Virus record (IMG/VR): IMGVR_UViG_3300048088_000222
Location: 1-39,286 of that record
Reading direction: 5' to 3' (one strand)
Length of the DNA stretch: 39,286 nt
From: a virus
The position numbers and the translations under genes are program-made. The notes beneath the pieces were generated by a model. That model made no database searches and was not told the origin of the DNA. It saw only the letters and a list, made by a program, of their open reading frames with translations. Of this stretch, positions 29,477-37,722 are shown piece after piece. Each line of letters opens with the position of its first letter. The first letter of the stretch is position 1.

Positions 29477-30141
29477 GACAACTTCAGAACGCGATAACGC
29501 AGCGGGCCATGCTAGCCGCGGCGCAGAAGATTTCGCGCATGCACGGCCTGGTGCAGAGCTATGACCCGAACACCTATTCGGTGAAGGTCACTCTTCAGCC
29601 GAGCAGCGTGTTGACCGGCTGGATTCCGATCGAGACGCACGCGATCGGCGATGGCTGGGGAATTGCATATGGCCCGCAGATCGGCGACCAGGCGATCGTA
29701 GATTTCGCCGATGGCGACCCTGAAGCGGCGACCGTCTCCGGTTTCATCTACAGCGATCAGGACCGCCCGCCTCCGGTTCCGTCTGGCGAGATCTGGACCG
29801 TTCACAAATCGACGTCTGCATTGAAGTTCCTGACCAACGGGGACGTCACGCTGCATGTTGCAGGCAACTATACGGAGACTGTAACCGGCACGGCGACACG
29901 CACCGCGTCGCAGCACCACGTCATCGGTCCGGTGCAGATGGACAACACGCTAAACGTGACCGAAACGTTGAGCGGCGAAGGTGGCATGGCAATTTCCGGA
30001 GATAACGGCTCCGGCAAGACGTTATCTATCGACGGCGACCTGAACACAAATGGCGCCATCACGAACAACGGTCACGACATCGGCAGCACGCACAAACACA
30101 TTAACTCTGGCGGCTCAGGCCTCGGTGGCGTTCCTCAATGA
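29473..30141 (+). CDS. Baseplate spike protein, gpV-like (222 aa)
   Basis: Residues 20-100 form the OB-fold of P2 gpV/T4 gp5 (HGLVQSYDPNTYSVKVTLQP, IGDQAIVDFADGDPEAATVS). A beta-helical shaft follows with short repeats (NGDVTLHVAGNYTETVTGTA, then LSGEGGMAISGDNGSGKTLS). The tip holds HxH (THKHINSGG at about 205-213), where P2 gpV and phi92 spikes bind an iron ion. The spike pierces the outer membrane of the host. ATGA overlap with gpD and the next gene. Confidence 0.8.
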   Translation: MRQLQNAITQRAMLAAAQKISRMHGLVQSYDPNTYSVKVTLQPSSVLTGWIPIETHAIGDGWGIAYGPQIGDQAIVDFADGDPEAATVSGFIYSDQDRPPPVPSGEIWTVHKSTSALKFLTNGDVTLHVAGNYTETVTGTATRTASQHHVIGPVQMDNTLNVTETLSGEGGMAISGDNGSGKTLSIDGDLNTNGAITNNGHDIGSTHKHINSGGSGLGGVPQ

Positions 30142-30518
30142 CCCAGCAACTCTTCTCCGACCTGTACCACTGGTACGGCGGCGATATTTCGGCCAGTGCG
30201 ACTGGCGATCTGCAAACGGCGACTGGCGACACTCGCAGCCAGCAACGGATCATTCGCCGCTTGTGCACGAACCCGGGTGATTACATTTTTCACCCTGAGT
30301 ACGGCGGCGGCCTGCCGAAGTTGATCGGCTCGAATGCGTCGGTTTCCGAAGTGAAAGCTATCGTCCAGTCGCAGCTCAAGCTCGAGGATTCAATCCTTCA
30401 GTTGCCAGTGCCGCTCGTCACGATCAGCAGTATCACCGCCGGGATGCAGATCCAGATTCAGTACACCGATGCGCTTTCGCGCAAACCGGTGCTCCTCAGC
30501 TTTAATGTGGACGTGTAG
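30138..30518 (+). CDS. Baseplate wedge protein, gpW/gp25-like (126 aa)
   Basis: A 126-residue protein with the T4 gp25 pattern: TRSQQRIIRRLCTNPGDYIF, then HPEYGGGLPKLIGSNASVSE ('PG...F.P.YG.GL' is the family mark), and the final 'ISSITAGMQIQIQYTDA'. It joins the sheath platform to the wedges. Unlike most relatives it starts with a longer N-terminal piece (LFSDLYHWYGGDISAS). It overlaps the gpV gene by ATGA. Confidence 0.85.
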   Translation: MTQQLFSDLYHWYGGDISASATGDLQTATGDTRSQQRIIRRLCTNPGDYIFHPEYGGGLPKLIGSNASVSEVKAIVQSQLKLEDSILQLPVPLVTISSITAGMQIQIQYTDALSRKPVLLSFNVDV

Positions 30519-30520
30519 GC

Positions 30521-31651
30521 ATGGCCATTTCCACCAAAGACTTCGATACGCTGGTTAGCGAGACCGTTGCCAATATCCAAGGCTACGCTAAAGTCCTCGT
30601 AGACTTAACGATTGGCTCAATTCTCCGATCGGCCGTTGAGGCGACGGCGTCGGTCGTCATGTGGCTTCAGGGACTCGTGCTTGCCGGCGTCGCATTGACC
30701 CGCGCGGCCACATCGAACGGCACGGATCTGGACACATGGTTTGCCCAGTTCGGGTTCTCCCGGCTGCCGGCAACGGCAGCGACGACGCAGGAAACGTTCT
30801 CGCGATTCACGCCCACGAATCAGGCTCTGATTCCTGTCGGAGCCATCGTTCAGACGGCTGACGGAACGGTCCAATTCGCCGTCATTGCAGACACCACGAA
30901 TGCAGCCTATAGCGCGAGCCAAGGAGGCTACGTGCTGCCCGCCGGGCAGGCCAGCGCAACGGTCTCAGTTCAATGTACAACTGCAGGCACGGCCGGCAAT
31001 GTGGCATCCGGCTCGCTCAATACGCTAGGAACTGCAATCGCTGGCGTTGACTATGTGTCTAATGCATCCACCGTTCAAAACGGTGAGGCGGCCGAATCGG
31101 ACCCTGCGGCACGTTCCAGATTCGTCATCTTCATCGCAAGCCTTGAGGCAGCCACCCTGCTCGCAGTGATGAATGCCATTACGAGTGTTCAACTCGGCAT
31201 GACCGGCATCGTTGCAGAGAATCAGCAATACAACGGGACTGCGCAAAATGGCTATTTCACCGTCATTGCTAATGACGGCAGCGGCAATCTCTCGTCCACC
31301 GAGAAAACGAGCGTTGAAAACGCCGTAGAAGCAGTTCGGCCGCTTTGCTCTACGTACAGTGTCCATGGCCCGACTCAGTCCGTGGTTACTGTGTCCATGA
31401 CGGTCACCGTAGGCAGCGGTTACGCCCACTCAGATGTCGCGCCGCTGGTGCAGTCCGCTGTCAACGCATACATCGCAGGCATCGTTACCACTTCAAGCGG
31501 CGCCACGCTTCCCTATACGAACATCGCCACCCAGGCGTGGGGCGTTGAAGGCGTGACCAACGTAACAAATGTCCTGGTCAACGGCGGAACGTCTGATCTG
31601 TCGATCGGCTATCAACAGTGCTTCACGCCCGGCACAATAACGGTAAATTAA
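30521..31651 (+). CDS. Baseplate J-like protein (376 aa)
   Basis: The central mark is TAGTAGNVASGSLNTLGTAI, preceded by 'IPVGAIVQTADGTVQFAVIA' and followed by 'DPAARSRFVIFIASLEAATL', the pattern of the gpJ/gp47-type wedge proteins. N-terminal helices (LVSETVANIQGYAKVLVDLT, LRSAVEATASVVMWLQGLV) also fit. It forms the main ring of the baseplate wedge with gpI. It starts 2 bp after the previous stop (GTAGGC ATG) and is followed closely by the gpI-like gene. Confidence 0.85.
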   Translation: MAISTKDFDTLVSETVANIQGYAKVLVDLTIGSILRSAVEATASVVMWLQGLVLAGVALTRAATSNGTDLDTWFAQFGFSRLPATAATTQETFSRFTPTNQALIPVGAIVQTADGTVQFAVIADTTNAAYSASQGGYVLPAGQASATVSVQCTTAGTAGNVASGSLNTLGTAIAGVDYVSNASTVQNGEAAESDPAARSRFVIFIASLEAATLLAVMNAITSVQLGMTGIVAENQQYNGTAQNGYFTVIANDGSGNLSSTEKTSVENAVEAVRPLCSTYSVHGPTQSVVTVSMTVTVGSGYAHSDVAPLVQSAVNAYIAGIVTTSSGATLPYTNIATQAWGVEGVTNVTNVLVNGGTSDLSIGYQQCFTPGTITVN

Positions 31652-31652
31652 T

Positions 31653-32399
31653 ATGGCGATCGGCGACCAATCGGATTTGCTTGGCCGGCTGCGCTCCTAC
31701 ATGCCGCCGACGTGGTTTGGCGACTGGGCCGACGCTCCGATCATTAGCGCACTGCTGAACGGCATTGCATCAGCTTTATCGACCGCCTACCTCCTGATCA
31801 TGTTCTTCTGGGCGCAAACCCGGCTGGACACGTCAAGCGGTGGATGGATCGACATATGGGCCTCAGATTTTCTCGGCAACACGCTGCCGCGCAAGCCGAA
31901 CGAGTCAGACTCCAGTTACATCGCCCGCATCAAGATTGCGATCTTCCAGAAGCGAGCAACGCGTCCCGCGATGGAGAGCATGCTGACGCAATTGACCGGC
32001 AACGCACCGATCATCTTCGAGCCGGCAAGACCACTTGATACAGCAAACTTCGGCCCGAACAGTGGGGCTAACAGCTTCTTCGGCGTGGGCCGGTTTGGCT
32101 CGGTTGGGGCACCTTTTAGCGCTTTGATCATCGCATATCGCCCGCTCGTTACTGGCGGCCTGCTAGGCTCTGCATACAACGATGCGCCGCAGTGGTCGGC
32201 TTACGGCGCCCCGCTTTCACACGGCTATTTCGGCTCTCTGGCAGACGAAGTTACCGGCGCATCTGACGCCGATATATACGCCGCCATCAATGCCTGTCGC
32301 CCGATCGCAACAAATATCGGTGTATGCGTCACAAACTATGGCATCGCGCCGTTCACGCTCGATTCAACGTTCACTCTCGACTCGTCCACGATCTCATGA
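31653..32399 (+). CDS. Baseplate gpI-like wedge protein (248 aa)
   Basis: Position after gpJ and before the fibre genes is that of P2 gpI/T4 gp48-like. It has 'LLGRLRSYMPPTWFGDWADA', then a long helix (LLNGIASALSTAYLLIMFFW) and 'GWIDIWASDFLGNTLPRKPN ESD.SYIARIKIAIFQ' where the last part is typical of wedge proteins. A C-terminal beta part (SAYNDAPQWSAYGAPLSHGY) may bind fibres. Its stop overlaps the tailspike start by ATGA. Family call is by context and pattern. Confidence 0.65.
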   Translation: MAIGDQSDLLGRLRSYMPPTWFGDWADAPIISALLNGIASALSTAYLLIMFFWAQTRLDTSSGGWIDIWASDFLGNTLPRKPNESDSSYIARIKIAIFQKRATRPAMESMLTQLTGNAPIIFEPARPLDTANFGPNSGANSFFGVGRFGSVGAPFSALIIAYRPLVTGGLLGSAYNDAPQWSAYGAPLSHGYFGSLADEVTGASDADIYAAINACRPIATNIGVCVTNYGIAPFTLDSTFTLDSSTIS

Positions 32400-33748
32400 A
32401 AGCAATTCTGCGGAACATCGGCTTACTGCTTTTGGCGGCGTTCGTAACGAGCTCGGCCAACGCCCAGTTCACTCCCGGCCAGATTCTCACTGCCGCCCAG
32501 CTCAATAGCGCGCTGGCTGGGAAGGCGGCGTCAGCGTCCCTGTCGTCGGCAAGTGGCGCGGGGCTGATAGGCTTCGCGCGGCCCGAGGCGGGCGCCACCG
32601 CTAGATCTGCAGCGAGCAAGATGCAGGACGCTATGAGCCTGCTTGATTTTGGCGCGGATGCCACTGGCTCAACAGACAGCACAACGGCACTAGGCAATTT
32701 CTATGCCGCCGTCGTGCTGACCGGGAAGGCCGGGTATATTCCGGCGGGCACCTACAAGATTTCGAGCCAGGTGACGTGGGACGTCGCGGGCGCGCAAAAC
32801 AAGGGCGTCAAGATATACGGCGATGGTCCACAGTCGATCCTCGACTTGTCGTCGGTAAGCGCCGGCCCTGCGCTTCTCATTCAGAATTCAAACAATACCG
32901 GAGCTTTCTATTCGTCGTTCCGTGGCTTTGCAGTTCGGACTAACGTCAATGGCGTTGGCGTACAGGTCGGTCAGGAGAGTTTCGCCGATGCGATGAACTC
33001 TTTCACGTTTGATCTGGTTGTCAACAATACGAATACCGGCGCCAACACGTGCGCCGTTGAGTTGAACTATGTTCTGAATTCGCTTGTCTCGATCGTCGCA
33101 AATAACAGCGGGAACACGGTAGGCGATGCCCTGCGCCTCCGACAGGCTCAGTTCAATACGTTTATCGGTTCTTATTCGACCGCGCTTAACGGTCTGCATC
33201 TGACTGGCGGCTACACGTTTGCGAATAATTTTCTTGCCATCGACAATGAGGTGGTCGGGACGGCGGTTACGATCGATAGTGCGAATGCCACAAAGAATAC
33301 CTGGTATGGCGGCCAGTTCGTGTGGGCGACGGCGGGTATCAACGCGTCGGCGGGTTCTTTCAATCGATTCATCGGCACCAATTTCAGCACTAGCAGCACC
33401 ATTGGCACAACGCTCAACGGAGTCGTAGCGTATGGGACGAATTACGGAACGGAGCAGTTTGGCAGCATCAAGACACCTGGTGGAATAGGGGCAATGCCAA
33501 TGACCAGCACGACGGGCTCCAACGTCATTGGGCCTCATATGGTGCAGGGGAGCATCGCTCTGGCCGCCGGTACGGCTACCGTAACGCTGAGCGGCTCTGC
33601 TGTATTCACATCGTCGACCAGCTTCACCTGCACCGCAAACGATTCGACCGCAGCAAACTCAGTGAGAGTCAATCAGGCATCTGGTACGTCAATTACTTTC
33701 ACCGGTACCAGCACAGATACCGTGCAGTTCCTATGCGCCGGTAATTAA
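32396..33748 (+). CDS. Tailspike/fibre with signal-peptide-like N-terminus and beta-helix (450 aa)
   Basis: ATG 32396 overlaps the gpI stop. The first 23 residues (MKAILRNIGLLLLAAFVTSS then ANA/Q) look exactly like a Sec signal peptide with an AxA cleavage site. Next, FTPGQILTAAQLNSALAGKA is the 'VLTAAQLNxAL' anchor motif of many fibre proteins. From about residue 80, SLLDFGADATGSTDSTTALG opens a pectate-lyase-like right-handed beta-helix (rich in Asn/Thr/Gly turns), typical of glycan-binding or depolymerising tailspikes. The end is a beta domain. It probably recognises the host surface. Confidence 0.7.
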   Translation: MKAILRNIGLLLLAAFVTSSANAQFTPGQILTAAQLNSALAGKAASASLSSASGAGLIGFARPEAGATARSAASKMQDAMSLLDFGADATGSTDSTTALGNFYAAVVLTGKAGYIPAGTYKISSQVTWDVAGAQNKGVKIYGDGPQSILDLSSVSAGPALLIQNSNNTGAFYSSFRGFAVRTNVNGVGVQVGQESFADAMNSFTFDLVVNNTNTGANTCAVELNYVLNSLVSIVANNSGNTVGDALRLRQAQFNTFIGSYSTALNGLHLTGGYTFANNFLAIDNEVVGTAVTIDSANATKNTWYGGQFVWATAGINASAGSFNRFIGTNFSTSSTIGTTLNGVVAYGTNYGTEQFGSIKTPGGIGAMPMTSTTGSNVIGPHMVQGSIALAAGTATVTLSGSAVFTSSTSFTCTANDSTAANSVRVNQASGTSITFTGTSTDTVQFLCAGN

Positions 33749-33770
33749 CCCAGCCGCACCAAACACCTCA

Positions 33771-33791
33771 GCCGCCTCCGGGCGGCTTCTT
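33771..33791 (+). terminator. Rho-independent terminator after tailspike gene (first)
   Basis: GCCGCC (33771-33776), loop TCCG, GGCGGC (33781-33786), followed by TTCTTC. Its T-tract is interrupted, so it is probably leaky. Confidence 0.6.
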
Positions 33792-33798
33792 CATTTCT

Positions 33799-33822
33799 AA
33801 GCCCGCAATCGCGGGCTTTTTT
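33799..33822 (+). terminator. Rho-independent terminator after tailspike gene (second)
   Basis: AAGCCCGC, loop AATC, GCGGGCTT with a T-run to 33822. The strongest terminator in this part; 18 bp after it lies the ATG of the next fibre gene. Confidence 0.85.
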
Positions 33823-33839
33823 CATTGCCCGGAGTATTC

Positions 33840-35273
33840 ATGCGTCGTGTAGAAACGTACGTAGGGTCGCAGTGCTACGAGTGGATTGATAGCGCGCAGG
33901 CTCAAAGCACCATGACGGCGCTCGCCAAAGTCTGCGCCGCGCTGTTCGGCACCAGCACGCTCGTCAACGGCCTTCCGTGCGCCCCGACTGCGCCTGCATC
34001 GATGAAAGTACAAGTTGGCCCCGGCGAGATTTACTCGATGCAATCGCTCGAGGCTACGCCGTGCGGGACATTGCCGGCCGACACGTCACACACCATCCTC
34101 AAGCAAGGCATCCAGCTTGATTCGTACACGTCGGCGACGCTGGCTGCCCCTGTCTCTACGGGCCAATCAATCAACTACCTGATCGAAGCCCAGTATCAGG
34201 ACTCCGATATCAGCCTGGACCCGACTACGGGCATTGCGCCTGTCGTTCTGCAGTTCTATAACGCAGCCAACCCGGCTGCTCCCTGGTCCGGCCCGAACAA
34301 CAGCGGTTCGACCAGCAACACGTTCCGCGACGGCGTCATTGCCTACCAGCTCAAGGCTGGCTCGGCGGCCAATACGGGAGCGCAGATCACCCCCACTCCC
34401 GATGCCGGATGGACGGGTCTTTGGGTCGTCTCGGTGCCCTTTGGCGCCACGACGCTAACCAGCTCGAACATTGCGCCCTATCCCGGTGCGCCGTTCCTGT
34501 CGACGCCGATATTGACGCAGGTTCAGCAATCGCCATCGGTGGTAGGAGGCGCGCGGAACGTTGCAATGAGCGTTACCGCGGCGTCGGCCTCGGCATCGTT
34601 GGCCGCAGACGAAATCATCGTCAAGTCGGCGCTCGGCGCAAACTCGTATGTGTTGTCGAATTTTGCAAAGACCATCAACCTCGCGACGACCGGTGCCGGC
34701 GGAATGGACACCGGTACGGCGCCAGTTAGCGGTTATGTCGCGCTGTACGCGATCTACAATCCGACCGCGGGGACAAGTGCGCTTCTGGCTACGAATGCCA
34801 CGGCTGCAAAGCAGCCCGAAGTGTACGGCGGCGCAAACATGCCGAGTGGCTACACGGCAAGCGCGCTGGTTTCGGTTGTACCGACCAATGCGAGCGGCCT
34901 GTTTCCGCCACTATTCCAGTTTGGACGAAGCGTTTCGACAGTTATTGGTACGGCGCTGAACACGTCGACCCCCGCATCTATCGTTACAGCGTTGAACATT
35001 GCTTCGTTTGTTCCAAAAAACGCAAAAAGTGTTAGTGGAAACCAGCAAACGCAAGTCTCTGCCACCGCCATTGGCACTAGCGCGCTGTATCCGTCTTCTT
35101 TCGGTTTCGGTGCAGTGTTCTGCTACTTGAACTCGCAAGCGTCTGCGGGTGGGGCTATCAATATTGCGTTCTCGAAGCTACTAATGCAAACACCACAAAC
35201 CATCTACTACACAGCGAATGTGACGACGGGCACCGTGGGATACCAAGTGACTATCAGTGGGTACGACTTCTGA
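33840..35273 (+). CDS. Tail fibre / receptor-binding protein (477 aa)
   Basis: The N-terminus (VETYVGSQCYEWIDSAQAQS) and the long stretches of Thr/Ala/Ser/Asn with short beta turns are typical of tail fibre proteins; 'QVGPGEIYSMQSLEATPCGT' and 'TGQSINYLIEAQYQDSDISL' are anchor-like parts I recall from fibre proteins of Burkholderia and other prophages. The C-terminal half is a beta domain (FGAVFCYLNSQASAGGAINI) likely to bind the receptor. ATG 33840 is chosen, with CCCGGAGTATTC as ribosome binding site; a start at 33825 would add 5 residues. It follows two terminators. Confidence 0.65.
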   Translation: MRRVETYVGSQCYEWIDSAQAQSTMTALAKVCAALFGTSTLVNGLPCAPTAPASMKVQVGPGEIYSMQSLEATPCGTLPADTSHTILKQGIQLDSYTSATLAAPVSTGQSINYLIEAQYQDSDISLDPTTGIAPVVLQFYNAANPAAPWSGPNNSGSTSNTFRDGVIAYQLKAGSAANTGAQITPTPDAGWTGLWVVSVPFGATTLTSSNIAPYPGAPFLSTPILTQVQQSPSVVGGARNVAMSVTAASASASLAADEIIVKSALGANSYVLSNFAKTINLATTGAGGMDTGTAPVSGYVALYAIYNPTAGTSALLATNATAAKQPEVYGGANMPSGYTASALVSVVPTNASGLFPPLFQFGRSVSTVIGTALNTSTPASIVTALNIASFVPKNAKSVSGNQQTQVSATAIGTSALYPSSFGFGAVFCYLNSQASAGGAINIAFSKLLMQTPQTIYYTANVTTGTVGYQVTISGYDF

Positions 35274-35275
35274 CC

Positions 35276-35467
35276 ATGACGACACTCTGCGTTCAATACT
35301 CGGATACTACCGAGGCTGTGATCGTTTCATACTTCGGTAGTCCACAAGACCCATCGGTATATCCTGGCTACGGGACCGTCGAGACGAGCGACGCGCGATG
35401 GAAGACGTTCTACGATTCTGAGCCGTTCATGCAAAGCGGACTTCCGGCCCCGACAGAGATTACTTGA
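35276..35467 (+). CDS. Small fibre-associated protein (63 aa)
   Basis: Starts 2 bp after the fibre stop. The product (MTTLCVQYSDTTEAVIVSYF, then 'DARWKTFYDSEPFMQSGLPA') has the pattern 'YSD.TE..I.SYF..PQDP......G.VETSD.RW..Y' I recall in many Burkholderia prophages beside tail fibre genes. It may be a fibre assembly or cap protein. It ends 11 bases before a run of nine Cs. Confidence 0.65.
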   Translation: MTTLCVQYSDTTEAVIVSYFGSPQDPSVYPGYGTVETSDARWKTFYDSEPFMQSGLPAPTEIT

Positions 35468-35478
35468 TGACCCCGCCA

Positions 35479-35487
35479 CCCCCCCCC
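35479..35487 (+). repeat. Poly-C tract (C9)
   Basis: Nine consecutive Cs lie 11 bases after the stop of the small fibre-associated gene. On the minus strand they encode part of a Gly run ending '..YASGGGGGVIK'. Such tracts change length often during replication; here no plus-strand gene is put out of frame. Confidence 0.6.
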
Positions 35488-35569
35488 GAAGCGTAGATGG
35501 TGTTGCGCTGGATCTGAGCCAGCCGCCCGGGAATCTGGGTTGGCTTCCAGATAGCAGAGGTGTCGCCTC

Positions 35570-35713
35570 TTAGAGACCTCCGGTCCCAAGTGAAACGTAA
35601 TAAAGCAGCGTGCCATATGCCAACACAAGAATGGCGATGGCGCAAAGCCTAGCGGCGCCATGCTTACGGTGGGCCGTTCGGAAATGCGGTTTCGGTGATG
35701 AAATTGTTTGCAT
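35570..35713 (-). CDS. Small reverse-strand membrane protein (47 aa)
   Basis: A minus-strand ATG at 35713 gives a basic N-terminus (MQTISSPKPHFRTAHRKHGA) and one hydrophobic helix (ARLCAIAILVLAYGTLLYYV). The ribosome binding site is weak. It lies in the 352-bp gap between the fibre genes and the membrane gene at 35820; the rest of the gap holds the poly-C tract, a start-less minus-strand frame reading TSAIWKPTQIPGRLAQIQ (35460-35570), and AT-rich DNA (35740-35800) that may hold promoters. Possible exclusion or holin-like peptide; no family recognised. Confidence 0.35.
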   Translation of the reverse strand: MQTISSPKPHFRTAHRKHGAARLCAIAILVLAYGTLLYYVSLGTGGL

Positions 35714-35819
35714 GACTCGTCGTGGTTGGTTATTCGATTCGCAGATAAATTCTTGACTGCGGTAAAATCCGGCTTCTTCAGCAGAAAACCCATAATAGTA
35801 GTCTGAGAGCCGATCGACA

Positions 35820-37586
35820 ATGACCAACTGCACCAAACGCCTGCTCAGTTTTCGATGGTTGCTCCCAATCGCCATTGCGCTCCTGGGAGTCGTGTATATC
35901 TCCCAAACGTGGTCACCTTCGTCATACGGACTTGTGCTACAGGTGCTCCACGCAAAGGACACCGGAATCGTGGCTGGCGAGCCCAGACCGATCCGGTCGG
36001 ATGAGTGGGCGGTTATCACATCGTTGACTGCGGGATCGGTAAACAATCACTTTGAGCGTTATAACAAGACGTCGCCCTATAGCGATGATATGCGTATCGC
36101 ATTCGCAGTTCCGATCAACGACTGGGGCTGGTTCTTCAAACCGACGATGATGCTGTATCGCTTCGTCAACCCGGCCTACGCGTTCTCCTTTCACTACTTC
36201 GCTACGTTTGCCCTGTTCATCCTCGGGTACACGTACCTGTTCCGGGTGATCGGTGCCGGGCGAGCGGCGTCCGTCCTGCTGGCTTTCTGCTCGTACTTTA
36301 CCGCCTACTCGCAGTTCTGGTGGACCGACAAGGGCGTGCTGTTCGCACTCTATGGCGCGGCGATGGCCGTTCTATTCGTGCACCGCATTCCGAAGTGGGG
36401 CCGCCTGCTGCTGTTCTACTGGCTGCTCACCGGCATGATGATCGAGATGTTCTATCCCCCGTACATCGTGTCACTAGCCTTCGTCGGCGCGGTCTTTGTC
36501 ATCGTGTACGGCAAGGAGTGGATGCGGCCCGCGCCGTTCGCCGGGCTCGTGATCGCGGCCGGCGCAGCATCTGCGACCACCGCGCTCTACCTGAAGGACT
36601 ATCTGCTCGCCACGATGAAGACGCTGTATCCGGGTGGCCGCGCCTTCTCGGGCGCCGGCATCGGTTTGCGTCAGGCTATCTCGCAACTGTTCCCCTTCTC
36701 GATGTTCGATGGGCATTTTCATGAGCTGGTGCCGAATTCGAACATCTGCGAATCCGCCACGTTCGGCGTGTTCTTCGTCCTGCTGGCCATATGCTTCGCG
36801 AACTATCGCAACCTGCCGGCCGCGGTGAAAGACCGTGTGTTTTTGCGTCGCTCGCTCATTCTCGGCGTCGCGCTCGCAATGATGCTGGCGTGGGAACTGC
36901 TGCCGATTCCCTCGAGCGTCGGCCGACTCTTGCTGTGGGATAACGTCCACCCAAGCCGGATGCAGTACGCACAGGGCTTGCTGCTGCTTTTCTTCGTCGT
37001 GCATGTGGTGACACGCCTTGGCTATTCCGTAAAGCCTGCGCGCATCGTGGCTTTCGTTTCACTGGTAGTGATCGGATGGATGCTGACAAAGGCCCGCTCC
37101 GAAGTCCCGTTCTGGCCGAACCTGATCGACCTGCTGATCATCCCGTTCGCCGTTTCCGCCTATCTGGTCGCGCGCCACACGAAGATCGACCCGGCCGTGC
37201 CGCTGCTTGCCGCGTCACTCGTGACCGTGGCGCTAGTCATTGGCCGGTTCAACCCGTTGCAGCAGGCGTGGCCGATCTTCAACCGTGAAGACACGCCCGT
37301 CATGGCGCAGATGCGTGACGCAGTGGATCCGAAAACCGGGTATCTGGTGAAGCAGTTTTTCCCTGCGTCGGTGCAGAACGGGCTCGGATTCAAGTCGATT
37401 GCCTACACGACCGCCGTCCCGCAATGGCACTTCTGGGAGCAATTCCGCGACAAGGTCGACGCAGAGACTTTCAACACTGCGTTCAACCGCTATTCGAATA
37501 TCTCGGTGCGTGACATTCCAAAGCCAATGAACCCATCCGGCGACGCCGTGGTCGTTCCGAAATCGTGGTTCGACACAGCACAGTGA
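35820..37586 (+). CDS. Large multi-pass membrane protein, GT-C-like, probable lysogenic conversion gene (588 aa)
   Basis: An N-terminal helix (LLPIAIALLGVVYISQTW) is followed by a periplasmic loop with GEPRPIRSDEWAVITSLTAG, where Asp/Glu next to the first helix is a hallmark of GT-C glycosyltransferases and of the DUF7657-type proteins I recall. About ten more membrane segments follow (FATFALFILGYTYLFRVIG, LLLFYWLLTGMMIEMFYPPY and others), and a soluble C-terminal part of about 130 residues. It may move or attach sugars on O-antigen, blocking superinfection. It has its own codon style, slightly GC-richer than the tail genes. Start ATG 35820; TTGACT (35753) and CATAAT (35791) lie upstream but badly spaced. 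Confidence 0.6.
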   Translation: MTNCTKRLLSFRWLLPIAIALLGVVYISQTWSPSSYGLVLQVLHAKDTGIVAGEPRPIRSDEWAVITSLTAGSVNNHFERYNKTSPYSDDMRIAFAVPINDWGWFFKPTMMLYRFVNPAYAFSFHYFATFALFILGYTYLFRVIGAGRAASVLLAFCSYFTAYSQFWWTDKGVLFALYGAAMAVLFVHRIPKWGRLLLFYWLLTGMMIEMFYPPYIVSLAFVGAVFVIVYGKEWMRPAPFAGLVIAAGAASATTALYLKDYLLATMKTLYPGGRAFSGAGIGLRQAISQLFPFSMFDGHFHELVPNSNICESATFGVFFVLLAICFANYRNLPAAVKDRVFLRRSLILGVALAMMLAWELLPIPSSVGRLLLWDNVHPSRMQYAQGLLLLFFVVHVVTRLGYSVKPARIVAFVSLVVIGWMLTKARSEVPFWPNLIDLLIIPFAVSAYLVARHTKIDPAVPLLAASLVTVALVIGRFNPLQQAWPIFNREDTPVMAQMRDAVDPKTGYLVKQFFPASVQNGLGFKSIAYTTAVPQWHFWEQFRDKVDAETFNTAFNRYSNISVRDIPKPMNPSGDAVVVPKSWFDTAQ

Positions 37587-37722
37587 TCTGAGCAAAAGAC
37601 ATCAGATCATCTTGTCGACTGTTGGGGCTGCGATCGGGAATGTTCAAAGTCAGTTGCTCGGGCTGCATATACGATGCGCCCATCCTAACTTGGGTGCGCT
37701 CATTGGCTGAATTTACAAAGTT

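Noticed and set aside
37676-37699. Imperfect hairpin GCGCCCA...TGGGTGCGC between the GT-C-like gene and the barrel gene
   Set aside because: It might be a bidirectional terminator, but it has no clear T-tract on either strand. The rest of 37587-37722 shows no gene or attachment-site repeat.
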